From Blasia pusilla (taxonomy: Eukaryota; Marchantiophyta; Marchantiopsida; Blasiales): a stretch of DNA of 64,000 nucleotides. The stretch's first letter is position 1, and each line of letters begins with the position of its first letter. Shown here one piece after another: positions 13,381-26,460 of the stretch. Both the position numbers and the translations under genes were made by a program. The DNA lies in assembly GCA_050084515.1 (NCBI GenBank), contig CM114274.1, forward strand, positions 14,012,001-14,076,000, written 5' to 3'. The notes beneath the pieces were generated by a model. That model saw only the letters and a program-made list of their open reading frames with translations, was not told the origin of the DNA and did no database searches.

Positions 13381-14013
13381 AATCTTCTTGATATGCCCAC
13401 CAATACAGTTTAAGGGGGAGGAACTACCCTCTCATTGGCAACATCTCATTCATCTACACTACTAAGAAAAGAATAGGTTTAGAAAGTCCCCCCTCCCTTG
13501 ATATTGACACGCATCTTGTGGTGTTGACACATGTCAACTCAATGGAGGAATTTAAATTGAAGGTTAGGGGAGAGAATTAAGGTAACTGAGGAGGGGATAA
13601 AGTAAACTAGAGTTTTTTTTTAAATTTCAAGAATTGTTACTTGAGTTTCTATATATAATGCAATAATGTAGTTTTGATATGTACTTCTTGGCACAAGGAG
13701 CTACCTTTCACAAGATGTACATTCGCCTCCTAGTGCTACCGCTACCATTTCCATATCATCCTGCTTGTGGAGTTGTGGTCCTTGTGGAGGGACTTCCAAG
13801 TTGTTGAATAGTCAGTTAAGGCATGGTAATCATATCTCTAGCACCTCCACCCAACACTTATACATGAAGGCAATGTTCAAATGCAATATCATACTTGAGA
13901 TCCTCATCACATGAAAAATAATCCTCCTATGTGGCTTAAAATTGATATCGTTGCACCTCCACACAACTCCATGAGGAGACAAACTTCCATCCATAGTTAC
14001 GGGGCCCTTAGAC

Positions 14014-14296
14014 ATGGTTGCACAAAAACAAATAACTCCTTCCCTAAGACGGACATCGATGCACAAGTCTGGAGTATGGACATGTCCACGAATATGGATT
14101 GCAAGAGATGTGTCCCACACTTTATAGTTCATGGTGGAAGGGAGGACAAAGACGAGCAGGGCAATAAGATGGGAGGGAATGGAGGTGGGAGATGAAAAGA
14201 CAAAGACCGGAACATGGACGCAAGCAAGTGGGGGGAATGAGAAACAATAGGAGGTGTGTCAAAGGACATGTTCGCGGACACAGACTTTATCCACAA
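14014..14296 (-). mobile_element. Truncated non-autonomous GGTTGCA-family element
   Basis: The left end ATGGTTGCACAAAA and the following 'ctccttccctaagacggacat' track match the reverse complement of the right end of the 24,073-24,383 element. The far side keeps the family's 'ggacacagactttatccaca' track but lacks the terminal TGCAACC. No target duplication is visible, consistent with truncation. Confidence 0.6.
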
Positions 14297-17200
14297 GAAA
14301 ATACCAGGGGAAAATCAGTGTTGCGACCCTCATAACCAAACGAACACCAAATAGGTGCCAAGCGGAACATCAAAACTCTAATGGATTCATGCTACAACGA
14401 TCACGCTTTGGAGAGGCTTTTGGAAAGGTCTCTTGGAAAAGTCGAAGAGACGAAACGCATAACAGAGTTGTGCGTTTCATGCGTTTGTGGTCGCGACGAG
14501 GAAACCTGGACCAAACACAAACCAAGAATTGAGATGAGTTGAGTCTTCGAAGGTTGGTTGCCAAAGAGGTGAGAACCAATTTTGGAACACGACTAGCGTT
14601 TGGGTATTTTAACTGTGTTTCAGATCATAACGTTTAGCCCCAAGATGTGTTCGGAAAAAGTAAGGACGCATTGGAAATCTTATCCTGAGATGCTACCAAC
14701 GTAAAAAATATCTCAGCAAACGCATAAGTACAGGCTAAGATATTGGCCAAAAAAGACTGTGAGAGCAATCGGGTTGAGGGCCAATTTGAGGGGCCCGACT
14801 ATCTTTCCCTAAAGTTAGGGGGAGGGCAGGGATCCCTAGAAGTAATAGTAAGGGGGAGTCTTTCCAAGGAGTCTTGGAACATGAACCCCACTTTGAGCAC
14901 CAAACGACGTCTCAAGGGTACGTGATGGAATGGGAGTTTGATGTTGGAACTCGAAACCCAAACCTAAACCAAGGGAGTGGATTTCGTAAGCCACACTTGG
15001 ATTCCAACCCGTGATTCATTTTGTGTGAGTTGCGGTTAGGGACTCATTGGATGTCGATAGGACAGTTAGAACCGCAAGGCATGAAGCGCCGTTTGAGGTT
15101 CCTAAATCGACCAAAAAGTCTGTCCCAAGTCTTTTGAGACTTGCTTGTGTTGTAAACTCCAAAACTAGAAAGGTTGACCTTGAAGCGAGGCCGAGTTGAG
15201 AACTCGGCAAGTTAGAACTGTTGATTGGTCCAGACCCGACTAACGTGAGTGCGTGTTTGGATGTAGATTAGCGTTGAGAGCGTGTTCTAGAACACGCTGA
15301 GTAACATTCAAGGAGAGTAGGCGCACGACAATCTGACATGGGAAACATATTTTCTTCGTTTGGAAAAAAACAGACCCAAGAAATGCAATTTCTTTGTAAA
15401 AAGGGCAAGAATTTGGATATTTCCGACCAGACCCTAGTGAGTGTAAGAAAATTGACCAGCTCCGAAAATTCATGCACCCACTAAACCACCACCCTAAACC
15501 CTAAACCACCATCACCCGATAATCTTAGACCTATTAAGAAATCTGCTTACTCTACCTTTTCCAAAATTGTGTATAGCGTGTAATAGAGCTCCCCCGATTA
15601 CTAACGATTGATGCAAAGGTTCAACAAATTTTTTTTAAAAATATTTGGGCTTTCTAGGCAAAACTTAACAGACACTACGGCAACAATCGGAAAGCAAGGC
15701 TTGGTCACGGCCTAACCTTGATCTATACTTATGCACTACTTGTGTAAGTCTCTTCCAACTTCTCCTTCAAAGATTTTCCACCAAAATGGATGATTGGATC
15801 ACAAAAATGGCATCAAATTTGATTACTACTCTAGGTTTAGCACATCCCCATTTTCGCGATCTTGAAAGAGAATTCTTGAAAATTCGGGGCTTTTGGCGCC
15901 TGTGTGACACCTGGATGGCGCCTAATGCTTACATGGCGCTACAGCCTAGCGCTCATGGTGCCTTGGGCCCTAGCCTTGGTGCCCAACCAGCCAGTAGAGT
16001 GGCCGAGGCTAGGGCTGAGGGCTCTAGGCACACGGCGAGTGTCCATACGCCCATAATAACCTTCCGGCACTACTCTTCTTTTCCCGTGCCCAAATTGTGT
16101 TCTACCTTGCTGCTACTCAAGCCAAATGATCTGATCCTTGAGTTGAATGGTGGCGTCGCTCCTGGCTTTATTTTGAGAATGTGGCTCCAGTTGCCTGTAA
16201 GAGCAATGATGGCATTCTTAGTGCGCATCTCGAATAGGAAAAGTAATCTCATAAATTGTTGTGAACGGCTCCTAAGATAGCATGTATTGGCCCCTATCCA
16301 TGTACCCATATTGATTGAGGTGTATGAACACTAGAAGGCATCCCCTTTTCTCTAAAACTATTTTCCAACTTTTCTACAAATGTGTGAGCTTTTGTAGCTA
16401 AAGTTCAACTAACAAGCTACTAGTACTATGTCCTTTGTGGCTATGGAATAGTATGGATAGCTACATGATAGTTACAAACGGGTGTGGTTACTTCTTCCGC
16501 TAGTGTGGTTTTTGAGTTCCACTCTAGAGATTGTCCATAGTTGGACCATTATTAGCAATAATGGTATGATTGCTTTTTATTTGTAAAGTGGTATTATTCC
16601 ACAATGCTCAATAGTGTTATGAGGTTGGTGAGACAATGGCAAGACATTTGCGTGATTGGTATGAACTAGTAGAATTTTCTTGAATGTTAATTCCTTTCCT
16701 TACAAATGTCCTTTATTTTCTGATTTTCATCCCAAGATATAAATTTCAACCTTCTATGGTTTTCCAATTACTTTCTCCCATTTGGTTCACTCATTTGGAA
16801 TTTATTCCCACACATTCCAATGTAAAGATTGAGTATGGTGAGGGGAGGGCCCTAGGGGGGGACCCATGTCATAGAGCCTAACCTCTAGTAGCCTCACCGA
16901 GCCTTGCTATTAAGTGGATTACTTTGATATGGTCATATGCTAATCCTTGAACAATGCCCTTTAGTAATTCATCCTGCTCGGAAAAGGCATCTAACCTCTC
17001 AAAATACCCCTTTAATAATAATCTAGTTGCTCACAATAGGAGGTACGTGAGTTCCTTGAGGATCATAATCTCCAAATTGGGTAGTGGGTCGTAGGATCCC
17101 GAATGACATGTAAAAAATTTGGACAATTATTCGGATTCAAAAGTTTTCCTCTTTCCACGCTTATGGGGATGTCGGAATCACATCTCAAAGAATGCACTTC

Positions 17201-17750
17201 AATAAAAACGCTTGATGGAAAACCCATTTAGTGTTAGTACAAGAAAATGGAGTGGAAAAATAATTACTTTTTCATCCTACGAGGAGAAATATTTGATAGT
17301 AACGTTAATGACATGAATGAACCCACCAAATTTCAACATAAACGCTTCACACGGCGAATTCAAGGTTGAAAATCCTCAAGTTGAGTCTTTAACGGACGGG
17401 TTATTCCTCCGTGAGCCATGATAATGGGCGGTTTCTGGTTTTTAATCTAAATCCATCTCTTGGTGCAACCGCAATCCGCACGAGCTCAAGTCACCATCTA
17501 CTTATGGCAAGGACTAGGAGGCTTCGGATATGACCTACGGTAAAGATCGCCGATAATGACCATGGAGTAACTTGAAAGGTCAGTGCTGGACTTGTTCTTT
17601 TCAAAGACATAAAAGATGCCTTTTACTCGTCACCATGATGAGCGACATTCCTACATCCAGATTGACGTGTTTAAGAATCAACGTGGTGACCAGGGTAGTG
17701 TACTTAGTCGGGAAGCTTTCCTAATTACGAAAAAGGCCACGAGGTAAGGG
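14297..17750. other. Gene-free stretch with degraded sequence
   Basis: No supportable gene. A 20-bp perfect palindrome, AGCGTGTTCTAGAACACGCT, lies at 15,279-15,298, and there are a few CCCTAAA units near 15,490. A 164-codon plus-strand open frame at 15,786-16,280 (start MDDWITKMASN) has no recognisable domain and is in a region with no other gene signal, so I leave it unassigned. Confidence 0.4.
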
Positions 17751-20700
17751 CGTGGACGCACCCAATCGCGATACGTCTGTCCTATCTCCAGTAGCCAGCA
17801 AAATGCTCCCGACTTCAAGCGAATATTCTTCGCCGTCTAATTGTAGTTCCGCGAATGTGAAAATATCTCCGTCCTTTGCACGACTCTTGTCTTCAACGGG
17901 GATGAGGCAGACTGTTTCTGTTTACTGGATAAAGTGGTTTATTATGCTGACAAATCACCGGCATCCTTTCATAAAATCTATCCGTTCGATAAAACATAAG
18001 CTGAAAAATAAGCTGCTGATTACGATACATTATCTAATGTTAGAGAACGTATTTGGCTGTATGGACACCACAGGTTTTTCTTCCGTCGATTGAGGATTTA
18101 GAAGACCGCCGTTTGAACATCGCCTTCGGAATTAGTCTAATCGTGCCTTTTCTGCGGGATTCCTCACCGTGCTTTCCGCGGCCATCGTCGCCAAACTTTC
18201 CCGGCATGTCAAGCTAGTTTGAAGAAAGGAATCTCACCTCACGTCCATGGACTGGTGAAAGTTCTGGGGGCGGGGGAATCTCGTCCACGGTCTGGCGAAA
18301 GTATTATTGAACAGAATGTGGGGCGATTGGAGTTTAGCGGCGTCTAAAGGAGATCAGCGAAAAGGTGAATATACTTATATTCCAGTGGACGAAAACTAGC
18401 GTGCAATTCCGCGCTACCTGAAGCCGAGGAGGGCCGATGTGGCTCAGCTATGGTGGTCCAGCGTCGATTACGGAGCGCAAGAAGGGTCGTGGTGGGTTTC
18501 TCATCGTGGTGGACCAGCACCGATCATCTGAAACAAGCTAATCAATCACTGCGGCCGGCTTCCAGCCATTGACGAGTACCGTGCGATGACCGGAGTTATC
18601 TAATACGTCAAGCGATCCTGCCGAGAATGATGATCGGCTCTCGTGCGCAAGGGCCTCGTTTCATTTGAAGGTATTATTTCATGGGACGAACCCGGCTTGA
18701 GGCCCCCACGCACGATTGGTTGACATTCGTTGTTCGCACTCTCCGTAAGCGAGGTTCCTGAATTTCGAGATTCGCGCTGTCCGCTAGCAGATCTTTTATC
18801 GGTCGAATCGTCCATCAGTTGCTCACTCCTTGTGAGCTCGAGTGACGAGTTCGTCCGCGGCCCGCTGGAATGGAAGCTGACGTTGTCCTCGTCCTAAAGA
18901 TCTAGACCCCGACGGATATGCTTGAGTAAATAAAAGACTTCATTACAAGTCAGCGACCAAGTTTCTGCTTCAACACGCACCATTGAAAAGTAGTTAAGTT
19001 GGACACTCCCCTGAAAATCAACAAACCAAAACACTCCCCTCACCAATTCGTGACAAGTTGACTGGACCAAGTTGTGACAAGTTGACCTCACACTTTCTTG
19101 CTGTCAACTTTGGTCTTTCTAGGTTTTTGATAGCCTGCCTCTCTTATTGTGATGGCGAATTTCCAAGACTGTTGGTGCATCCGGGTTTCAGCAACCTTAC
19201 ATAAAGTGTACTCAACACCAAATCTTACGACCCTCCACAGACGAGGCGATTCCGTCACATTCTCTCCGGGACGGAATGAGCCCTGGCATCTTCGAGCTCT
19301 CCGGCCTCTATTCAACGGTAATACTTGTCGGTCAGGCTGCGGAGTTCTACTCGTCATATCTCCTCGGGCTCTCAGCTTTCAATTTGTTAATTAATCGCCC
19401 TCGAGCTCTCCAGATTTTTTCAGGCCCGAGCAATCACAGTGATGATAATAACAATAAAGATTTTACTTATTATTTTCTTATAATACTATATCCTCACTGA
19501 CTCCTCAGCGTCCACATTCCTAATTTCCCACCGGTCAATCTGAGAAAGATCCCGACTGCAGTTGCTATTGCATGCTGTAGCTGCGTTGACAACAGAGATC
19601 TCGATTAGGCCTAGGCTAACACACTGGTCGGCGCCGTGCCGTGCCCAGCATTCGATCTAGACAGAGAAGCTAGTTATTAAGTCGATCGACTCCTCGTCCT
19701 CGGGTCTCTCAGTGACATGTATAGTACAGTTCCACAGTCAAACGGTGTGGGCTGTTTCTATGTCGGTCGACTCGTCCCTCACAGATGGACGGAGACTTTG
19801 TCGATCTCCCGACCCGCGATCCGTTGACTCCAGGTAAGTAATGGAATTGTTCATTGTGCACGCAAAACAGAGTACGTATATGCGAATGTACGCCCTCGTT
19901 TTCGAAGATGATGATATGCTGGTCGCTGCATGTGCGCGCATGCGGCACCAGTGGCTCGATCTAGGACCACGATCCTGCAGTAGTGTTGTTCATTGGGATT
20001 CCTGGTACGATCTACACTGAAAATGAAGCTCGCACTTCCTCCACGCTGAACATGGATCGATCCGGAAGTGACGATATTCAAAACAAAATTGTGATCATCG
20101 GTGACCACCTAGAGCTCGATCACACGTTTGATTCGCGTACTCGGTGTCAGTTGATCATGAAGGGATGTCATTCAGCGAACATGCGTGGTAGATATAATTG
20201 GAATGAATTCACTTACAACTCATCGTTCCGAAAAAGTGTTAGTTACAACTCACTTGATGTACGGCGACTACATGAAGACGTGAGTTTGGAACTAATACTG
20301 GAATAGACCGTCAGCCATTCTTACCTTCGAGGCTCTGTCAGCCTCATTTTGAATCTTCTCTCCTAAGATCTACAGATGTGGAGAGACGGTGGCCGTGAAT
20401 CTAAATATGACTCACGGAACTCAATCTCCGTCATCGTGATAGGTAAATATTGACCTGTAGACAAGCATCAGCCCGGGGGCTATATATCTAGAGCTGCCCA
20501 GATCCTTCTCTCCGCGGAATCTTCATGGGCAGACGCCCTGCAGACAGCTGGACCTGCTCTGCTCCATGTAGAACTCACTCCGTCAGATGAAGGCCGCACA
20601 CAATGAGCTAACTACAACTGCTTGCCATTTGAGTGGCGTGCCGTGTTGATTCGAGCGACTGTGGTAGCATTCTGACTGCACTTAGGCCTGCGGGTTTTTC

Positions 20701-23420
20701 GCTCTATATCTACATCTATACCCCTCCCTTTAATCTCTGATGGGTTTTCCATGAAGCGTTTTTATTGAAGTTTATCATTTCCTATGGCATTGATCGTCAC
20801 ATGTCTCCGAAGCGCTTCATGGGATCTGTTTCACGAGAGTGCAGCCTCCGATCCGCAATTTTTATTAACATGATTTTAATTAATGATGTGGACTGAATGA
20901 AGTAACCTATCAGTAATTAATCCACGGGTTTTTTCGGTAGTCTGATGCGTCCGATTATTTTTGGATGCGGCTATTTTTGCTCCCATAAGAGAAGAGCAAA
21001 AAGTCTCTTATTCTCTCCAAGACCCTTATTCCAGTCCTTTGACCCTTTCATGTCCCCTCTTTCTTGATTCACTTATTTATGGACGCCTTCCCACCAGCTA
21101 TGTTCATTGATTCGATATCTATTCCGATCTTGCTATTGCAATGATCGTACTAGAATCCGGAGGTGGGGGTCGACTTCTTCGACTTACTGGAAATTCCCGG
21201 CGAAGCTCGCACTCGATGATATTGCACCACGCCCTATTAGAAGAGAGAGATAAACTGGAAAGCCCATCGGAGATAAAAGTAACGAAAGAAAATAAACTTT
21301 AATAGAGAAGAACCCACGGCCCAAAAAGGCGTCTAACGACCAGAGATACAAAGTAGCCCCGGGGAATAGAGAGCAAAAACCCGCACGCCAAAACCGGGCC
21401 CTGAAAAGAAAGAAGGGGGCTATTAGAGCGCTCTCGACGAAGGCTTGGTAGATAGAAGCACAGACGGGCACATACTGTTTAGGCCTGCAGTTTTCCAGCC
21501 CACAATCATTATTAAGTGAGTGACCACCAGTGTTGACATTTTCTATCAAGTTGACAGAACCCACGGACGGTCACAACTCTGAGATATTCGGAAAGCGCTG
21601 AGTCTGTAACGCACGCATGGCTTTCCGTCTAATCTAATCTCCAACATTACCGTCGAGTGCGCTCGAGACATTGACAAACTACGTCTAAATTTATCCTGAA
21701 GCTTCGTTGTCTCTACCCCGAATTCATGACCGCCATAGCCGGCGCGTCGGATCCGAATCTTGACGACGAGGTAGTTCTGACCTCTTCCAAGTTGACAAAT
21801 GTTCGATGCATCCATCGATCGATCGATTGAGTAGCTCTCCGCCACTTTTCCGGGTCAACTCGTAGAAAGTCTAAATTAGTCATTTGAGAACATCTGAACA
21901 GGTCGGTGGCGCCAGCCTCACGTGTCCATAGAATTTTGACACCGTCGTCTCTCCTGGCTGGTAGCCGAAGATGTAGATAAGGATCATCAATCATGTATGC
22001 ACGAGCGCGACCTCTCCAGAACATATAAATATGTAGTCGTGAAGGTAACCTTGATCGGGACCAGGACAGATCTCAAAAGCTCACCGATTTCCGCTCGTCA
22101 CCATCGATCGATCGCCCCATGATCGACATATCTCAAGTCGTTCTCCGCGTTTGGCACACTTCAATGGGAATTCGAACCCCCATGATTCGGGTCGGGTCGG
22201 GTCTCGGGACCGGGAAACAAGAAAAGAAAGATAAAGTCAACCTTCTCCTCACCTCGATATCTAAATTGAATTAAATTATGTACAAAAGAAATTATCACTG
22301 GATCGGTTTATTCGAAAGAGCTACTTCTATAGCTACTTCCGTGGCCCTCAAGAAACCTTGGCTTGAGTCGAATTCGGATCCGTGGATCTATTATTGATGA
22401 TTAGAAAACTCAATTTATTTGACAAACGAAAACTGATATTTTAAATGGAAATATTAATCACAAAAAATAGCATTTCGAAATTTCCGGTCTTATCTCGGTA
22501 TTGACCCGGTATGTAGGAAAGTCATGATTATCTAGATCGATTTGGTGCAACGTCCGGGGAGAACCGGCGTTACGTGTTGAGCTGGCCGGTAGAATTTGAG
22601 AATTGCCGATTCAGGTCGTCAGTTACCGGCCAAAAACCGAGGGCTCAGGGAGGGTGTCCTTCGTATTCGTATCTGTTTAGCCGGCTGGAAAAGAAAACTT
22701 TGAAAATTGCCGCTCGGATTTGTAGAGACCGGAAATGTACCGGTTGTCACGGAGAAACTCCCCGGACCCTGATTTGGTGGTGATGTGCTCGGGATCGAGG
22801 ACACGAAAATCAGTCAGATAGTTTTTAGACAACTTTTCAAAATATCCTTGAAATGATTCATAAAGTTTTGACAAACTTCTCGACGCGGCGGAGCACCAGA
22901 AAATATCGAGAACGTCATCCGCACTGTTTTTTAAATTAAATCACCGTTTTTCCCCCGGTGCAAACATGTATTCTTCATTTCTTTTTATCTTACGTGGATG
23001 CTTGTCCCCCTTTTGAAAAATAATTTCCCTTTTTTCACTGATTTCTTCCACCACTCCTTATTGATGTGATGATATTGTCATATTTAAAATTCTTATATGT
23101 TTGTCGTAATCAAAACATCCTATTGTTTCTAAAAATTGAAGATGGATGAGTGCTCAAGGAGGTTTGGTGCTTATAAAATTTTTGGTTAGAATCTTTTAAA
23201 AGAAACTTAAAAATTTACAAAAAATAGTCATAGCCTTGTAGGGGTTGATAGCATGGTCACCTGGCACAATCCAACGGCCTCATCGACCATGATTGACGCC
23301 TCGCACAATGTCCCCCCTCCGGCCCTCATACTTTCCTCCCCCTCACCCAACCCCATGAACTCCTTTTGAAGGCTCTTCCACCCTTTGATACACCACCCCA
23401 TCCTAGCATTTGGCCTAGCA
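17751..23420. other. Gene-poor unique-looking stretch
   Basis: No supportable gene. Composition resembles the 1-10 kb host flank rather than the AT-rich repeat zones. At 21,240-21,520 the style of the sequence (long A- and G-rich runs such as aaccgggccctgaaaagaaag) resembles plant organellar DNA, but I cannot name a source gene. Confidence 0.35.
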
Positions 23421-23560
23421 CCAAGGTTGCATGTACACAAAGTCCATGTCCGTTGACATGTCCATATCCGTGGACTTATGTCCATATGAGCCCCACTTTT
23501 CCTTCTTTCTCATTCCCCTTACTTGCCTTCCTATTTCATACTCCCCATTTTTGCCTGAAA
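23421..23560 (+). mobile_element. Left-end fragment of a GGTTGCA-family element
   Basis: It starts CCAAGGTTGCATGTACACAAAGTC and continues with the GTCCATGTCC-rich track and 'cttgccttcctatttcatactcccc', closely matching the complete copy 0.65 kb downstream. No right end is seen. Confidence 0.65.
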
Positions 23561-24072
23561 TTTTGAAATATTTTTTGAAAAAATTCTAAATTCAGATATC
23601 TGAAATATTTTCCCATAATTTTTGGTCCAAAACTTGGTTCTTGAAAGTGGAGCATGTAGGTATATGACTAATTGAAGGGTTTGGTTGAGCTCCTTATATC
23701 CTCTATGAGAGCCCATCCAACGTTCAATAGAATATTCGGTATGGATTTTTTTTGTATTTTTCAAAAAATTTGATGGTTCGTGTTTAAATTTTGGTTTCCA
23801 CTATGGTCTTTTAAATTTATGGTGAGTGATGAAGAAATGACAATAATGTGTAAGAGTTCATGTCATATCCTATCCCATGCATATCCATATGGATGTCCAT
23901 CTCGCGTACGTAATGAGGACATATTATGCCACGTATACAACCGTCACGTGGAATAAATGAGAAAGACTCAATCATATATATATGTATGACTTGAAAAATG
24001 ACTAAAACAAGTCATTGCCAAATTTGATCTAGTTATTTCTTATAAGTCACGTTCACTTAAGGAGACTCACCC

Positions 24073-24383
24073 AAGGTTGCATGTGGACAAAGTCTGTGTC
24101 TGTGGATTTATGTTCGTCCTTTGGAAAGACTTGTCCGTATGGGCCCCAATTTTTCCTTCTTTTTCATTCCCCTTACTTGCCTTCGTGTTCCATACTCCCC
24201 CATTTCGTCCTTCCTCCACCTCCACTCCCTCCTCCGTCATTGCTCCTCTCATCCTTGCCTTGCCTTCCATCATGGACTAAAAGTGTGGGTCCCATCTCTT
24301 GGAACCCATGTCCGTGGACATGTCTAGACTTGTCCGTTCATGTCCATCCTAGGGAAGGACTTGTCCGCTTTTGTGCAGCCATG
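24073..24383 (+). mobile_element. 311-bp non-autonomous DNA element (GGTTGCA family) with 9-bp target duplication
   Basis: It is flanked by identical GACTCACCC at 24,064-24,072 and 24,384-24,392. Its ends are AAGGTTGCAT... and ...TGCAGCCATG, an imperfect ~10-bp terminal inverted repeat. The interior is rich in GTCC/GGAC (ggacaaagtctgtgtc). A 9-bp duplication is the Mutator-like hallmark. There is no coding capacity. Confidence 0.85.
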
Positions 24384-24392
24384 GACTCACCC

Positions 24393-25100
24393 TAGTCACT
24401 TGTTCAATGTCTCTTATAATTCATGGTTGGATGAGTTATTGGTATGGGATGATATGAGTCAATGATCTATGATTGTGAGTCATTTAATATTATTTATAAT
24501 TGATAAGTCATTGGATTGAGATTTTATTAATTAGTCATTTGATTGTGCAATATATGACGGGATGACTTGTATGCCCAATATGACTCGTGTTATGTATGAT
24601 TCATTAGATTGGAAATAGTCCAATGTTTGCATCACTACCAAATTTATTAAAGATGGCTTTGGATCAAGTCCAAATACATCAAGGGTTATTTTATATAGAA
24701 AAACAAGAAAAACTAGTATGGACCATAACATGCACAAAGGGAAAAAACATGAAGGAAAAATAGATCCATTGATCACTCCACCATATGAATCTCAATTCAT
24801 ATATTGAAATAAAAACTATCATGTATGTTTCAATCAGCCAACCATAAAGACAATACTAAGGCAATGCAAGTAGAGTTCCGAAGATCAAAGTTTATTCAAT
24901 TGATATGTTTGCCCAAAAAAGACAAGTGGTGATGTAAAAGCTACAAACAAATAAGTCTCATAGTACTTAATCTATTTTAGAATCCAAAATTATGAGACAT
25001 AGTTGAACTTCAAGTATTTATGTCTATCCAGGCTGCAAAAGACTACTACATGATAGAATATGTAATCAAAAAAATATAGTTAGTTCTTTGAGTTGAGCAT
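24393..25100. other. AT-rich gene-free stretch before the gypsy element
   Basis: I see nothing coding and no clear repeat boundary until the LTR-like sequence begins at about 25,101. Confidence 0.45.
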
Positions 25101-25252
25101 GTTGCATTGGGAGTTAGCCTTGGTAGTGAGTAGAGCTCTTGGCTATGGTGGTTCCCGCAAGCTTCGACCTGGATTCTCTCATCGTGGAGTGGGTTTGGCT
25201 TGATTGTATGTGATTCTATACGTGTTTTATGATAATAGATCTTTCACAGATT
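25101..25252 (+). repeat. 5' LTR remnant (3' ~150 bp only)
   Basis: It matches 46,315-46,468 nearly base for base (shared gggagttagcc, gtgagtagagctcttggct, gtgggtttggct, tctatacgtgttttatgat). The upstream part of the LTR seen at 46,009 onward is absent here, so the left end of the retrotransposon is truncated. Confidence 0.8.
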
Positions 25253-26460
25253 TTACTCAAAGAACTCGAGTAGATCGATGGTAGCTTCGATCGTGGATTA
25301 GTAGGATCTGGTTAGGGCTGATTGTGTACTCAGCGTTGCGGATTTCTATGTGCATGAATCTGGGCGGAAGCGTTGTCGGATTTGCGATTCTGGAGGTGTA
25401 TGGACATCAAGTTTGTCTGATTTTTAGCTCGGAGTACATAGCTCAGTTGTAGCTGCTTTTTTGTGGAGAGATAGCTATGGTGGCCAATTGAATTTTGGTT
25501 GAAATAGATTCAATTTTGGTTGAGGATTTGTGGAAAAATTGCTGATCAAAATTTCACGGACTAGCTCAAGGTCTGGCTATGGTGGACAACAGATCAGAGG
25601 GGCTGGTTGGTTGGTGACTCGTCCATTGTTGGAGACGCCTATCCCGTTGGGCGCCCTGGTTGGGCCTCTCGCCATGGCGAATGGGGCATGTCTCGAGCAT
25701 TTCGAGGCTTCGAGGCAACTCGTGGTAGCTCAGGGCGAGTGGGCGTGAGAGGCGGAGTAAGAAGCAAGGGTCAAGCAAGCAAGCATGCTTGCTTGCTTGG
25801 GCATGAGGCAGGTTTTGTAGGATTTGTGAGTTGAGTGTTGCATAACTGGTCACCCATCTTTGGGCTATTCTGCCTGGAAGACGCTTAACTGCTGAGTTCT
25901 TAACTATGCGAGTATATACACTGGTGTAGCTCATTTGGTGCTATTTGGAGATGTGTTAGGCGCTTTTATGCATCTCGGGTTTTTGGGTTGATGGACCTCT
26001 AGCGCATAGTATGGTGTGGCCTCTCCATGCAGATGATATTTTCAGGTGGTGCGAGTGCGACTAGCACGTCATCGACCAGTGGCGGAGTAGCTATTGCGTT
26101 AGAATTGTGTGGTGGGTTCTGTGGATCCATGGGGCGCCACGTTTGGTGGATTGTGTTACCTTGATTTCCATTTGTGATTGGAGGGTTGTCGTTGGACTTC
26201 CTGTGTTTGGATCCCCTCCATCGTTGCTTCTTGCTTGGACGTCCATTGTTAGGGTTGACGCTGATTTCCAGAGTAGTTTTACTCCTGTGTGCTACCGGTA
26301 GGGAGGCTGGAGTGATGACCAGTAGACCGTGGAAGGCTTCTTGTGGTGATGACAGGTTAGGTTGCCCATACCCATAGCTAGTAGAGCTAGAATAGTACAT
26401 CGATATCGACGTCACTTGGTTACTTAGTGGTGGTGATTTGGTGGTGGTGCGGCATCGGCG
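25253..26460 (+). other. Untranslated leader of the gypsy element
   Basis: About 1.2 kb lies between the LTR remnant and gag. A clear tRNA-complementary primer-binding site was not recognised directly after the LTR. The leader holds a 28-bp perfect palindrome at 25,772-25,799. Confidence 0.55.
25772..25799. repeat. 28-bp perfect palindrome (CAAG/CTTG) in the gypsy leader
   Basis: CAAGCAAGCAAGCA is followed immediately by its reverse complement, with no spacer. It lies about 0.7 kb upstream of the gag frame, in the RNA region where retroelements carry dimerisation and packaging structures. Confidence 0.9.

Noticed and set aside
15786-16280. 164-codon plus-strand frame as a real gene
   Set aside because: No recognisable domain, biased repeats of ggcgc, no neighbouring exon signals; kept only as a remark.
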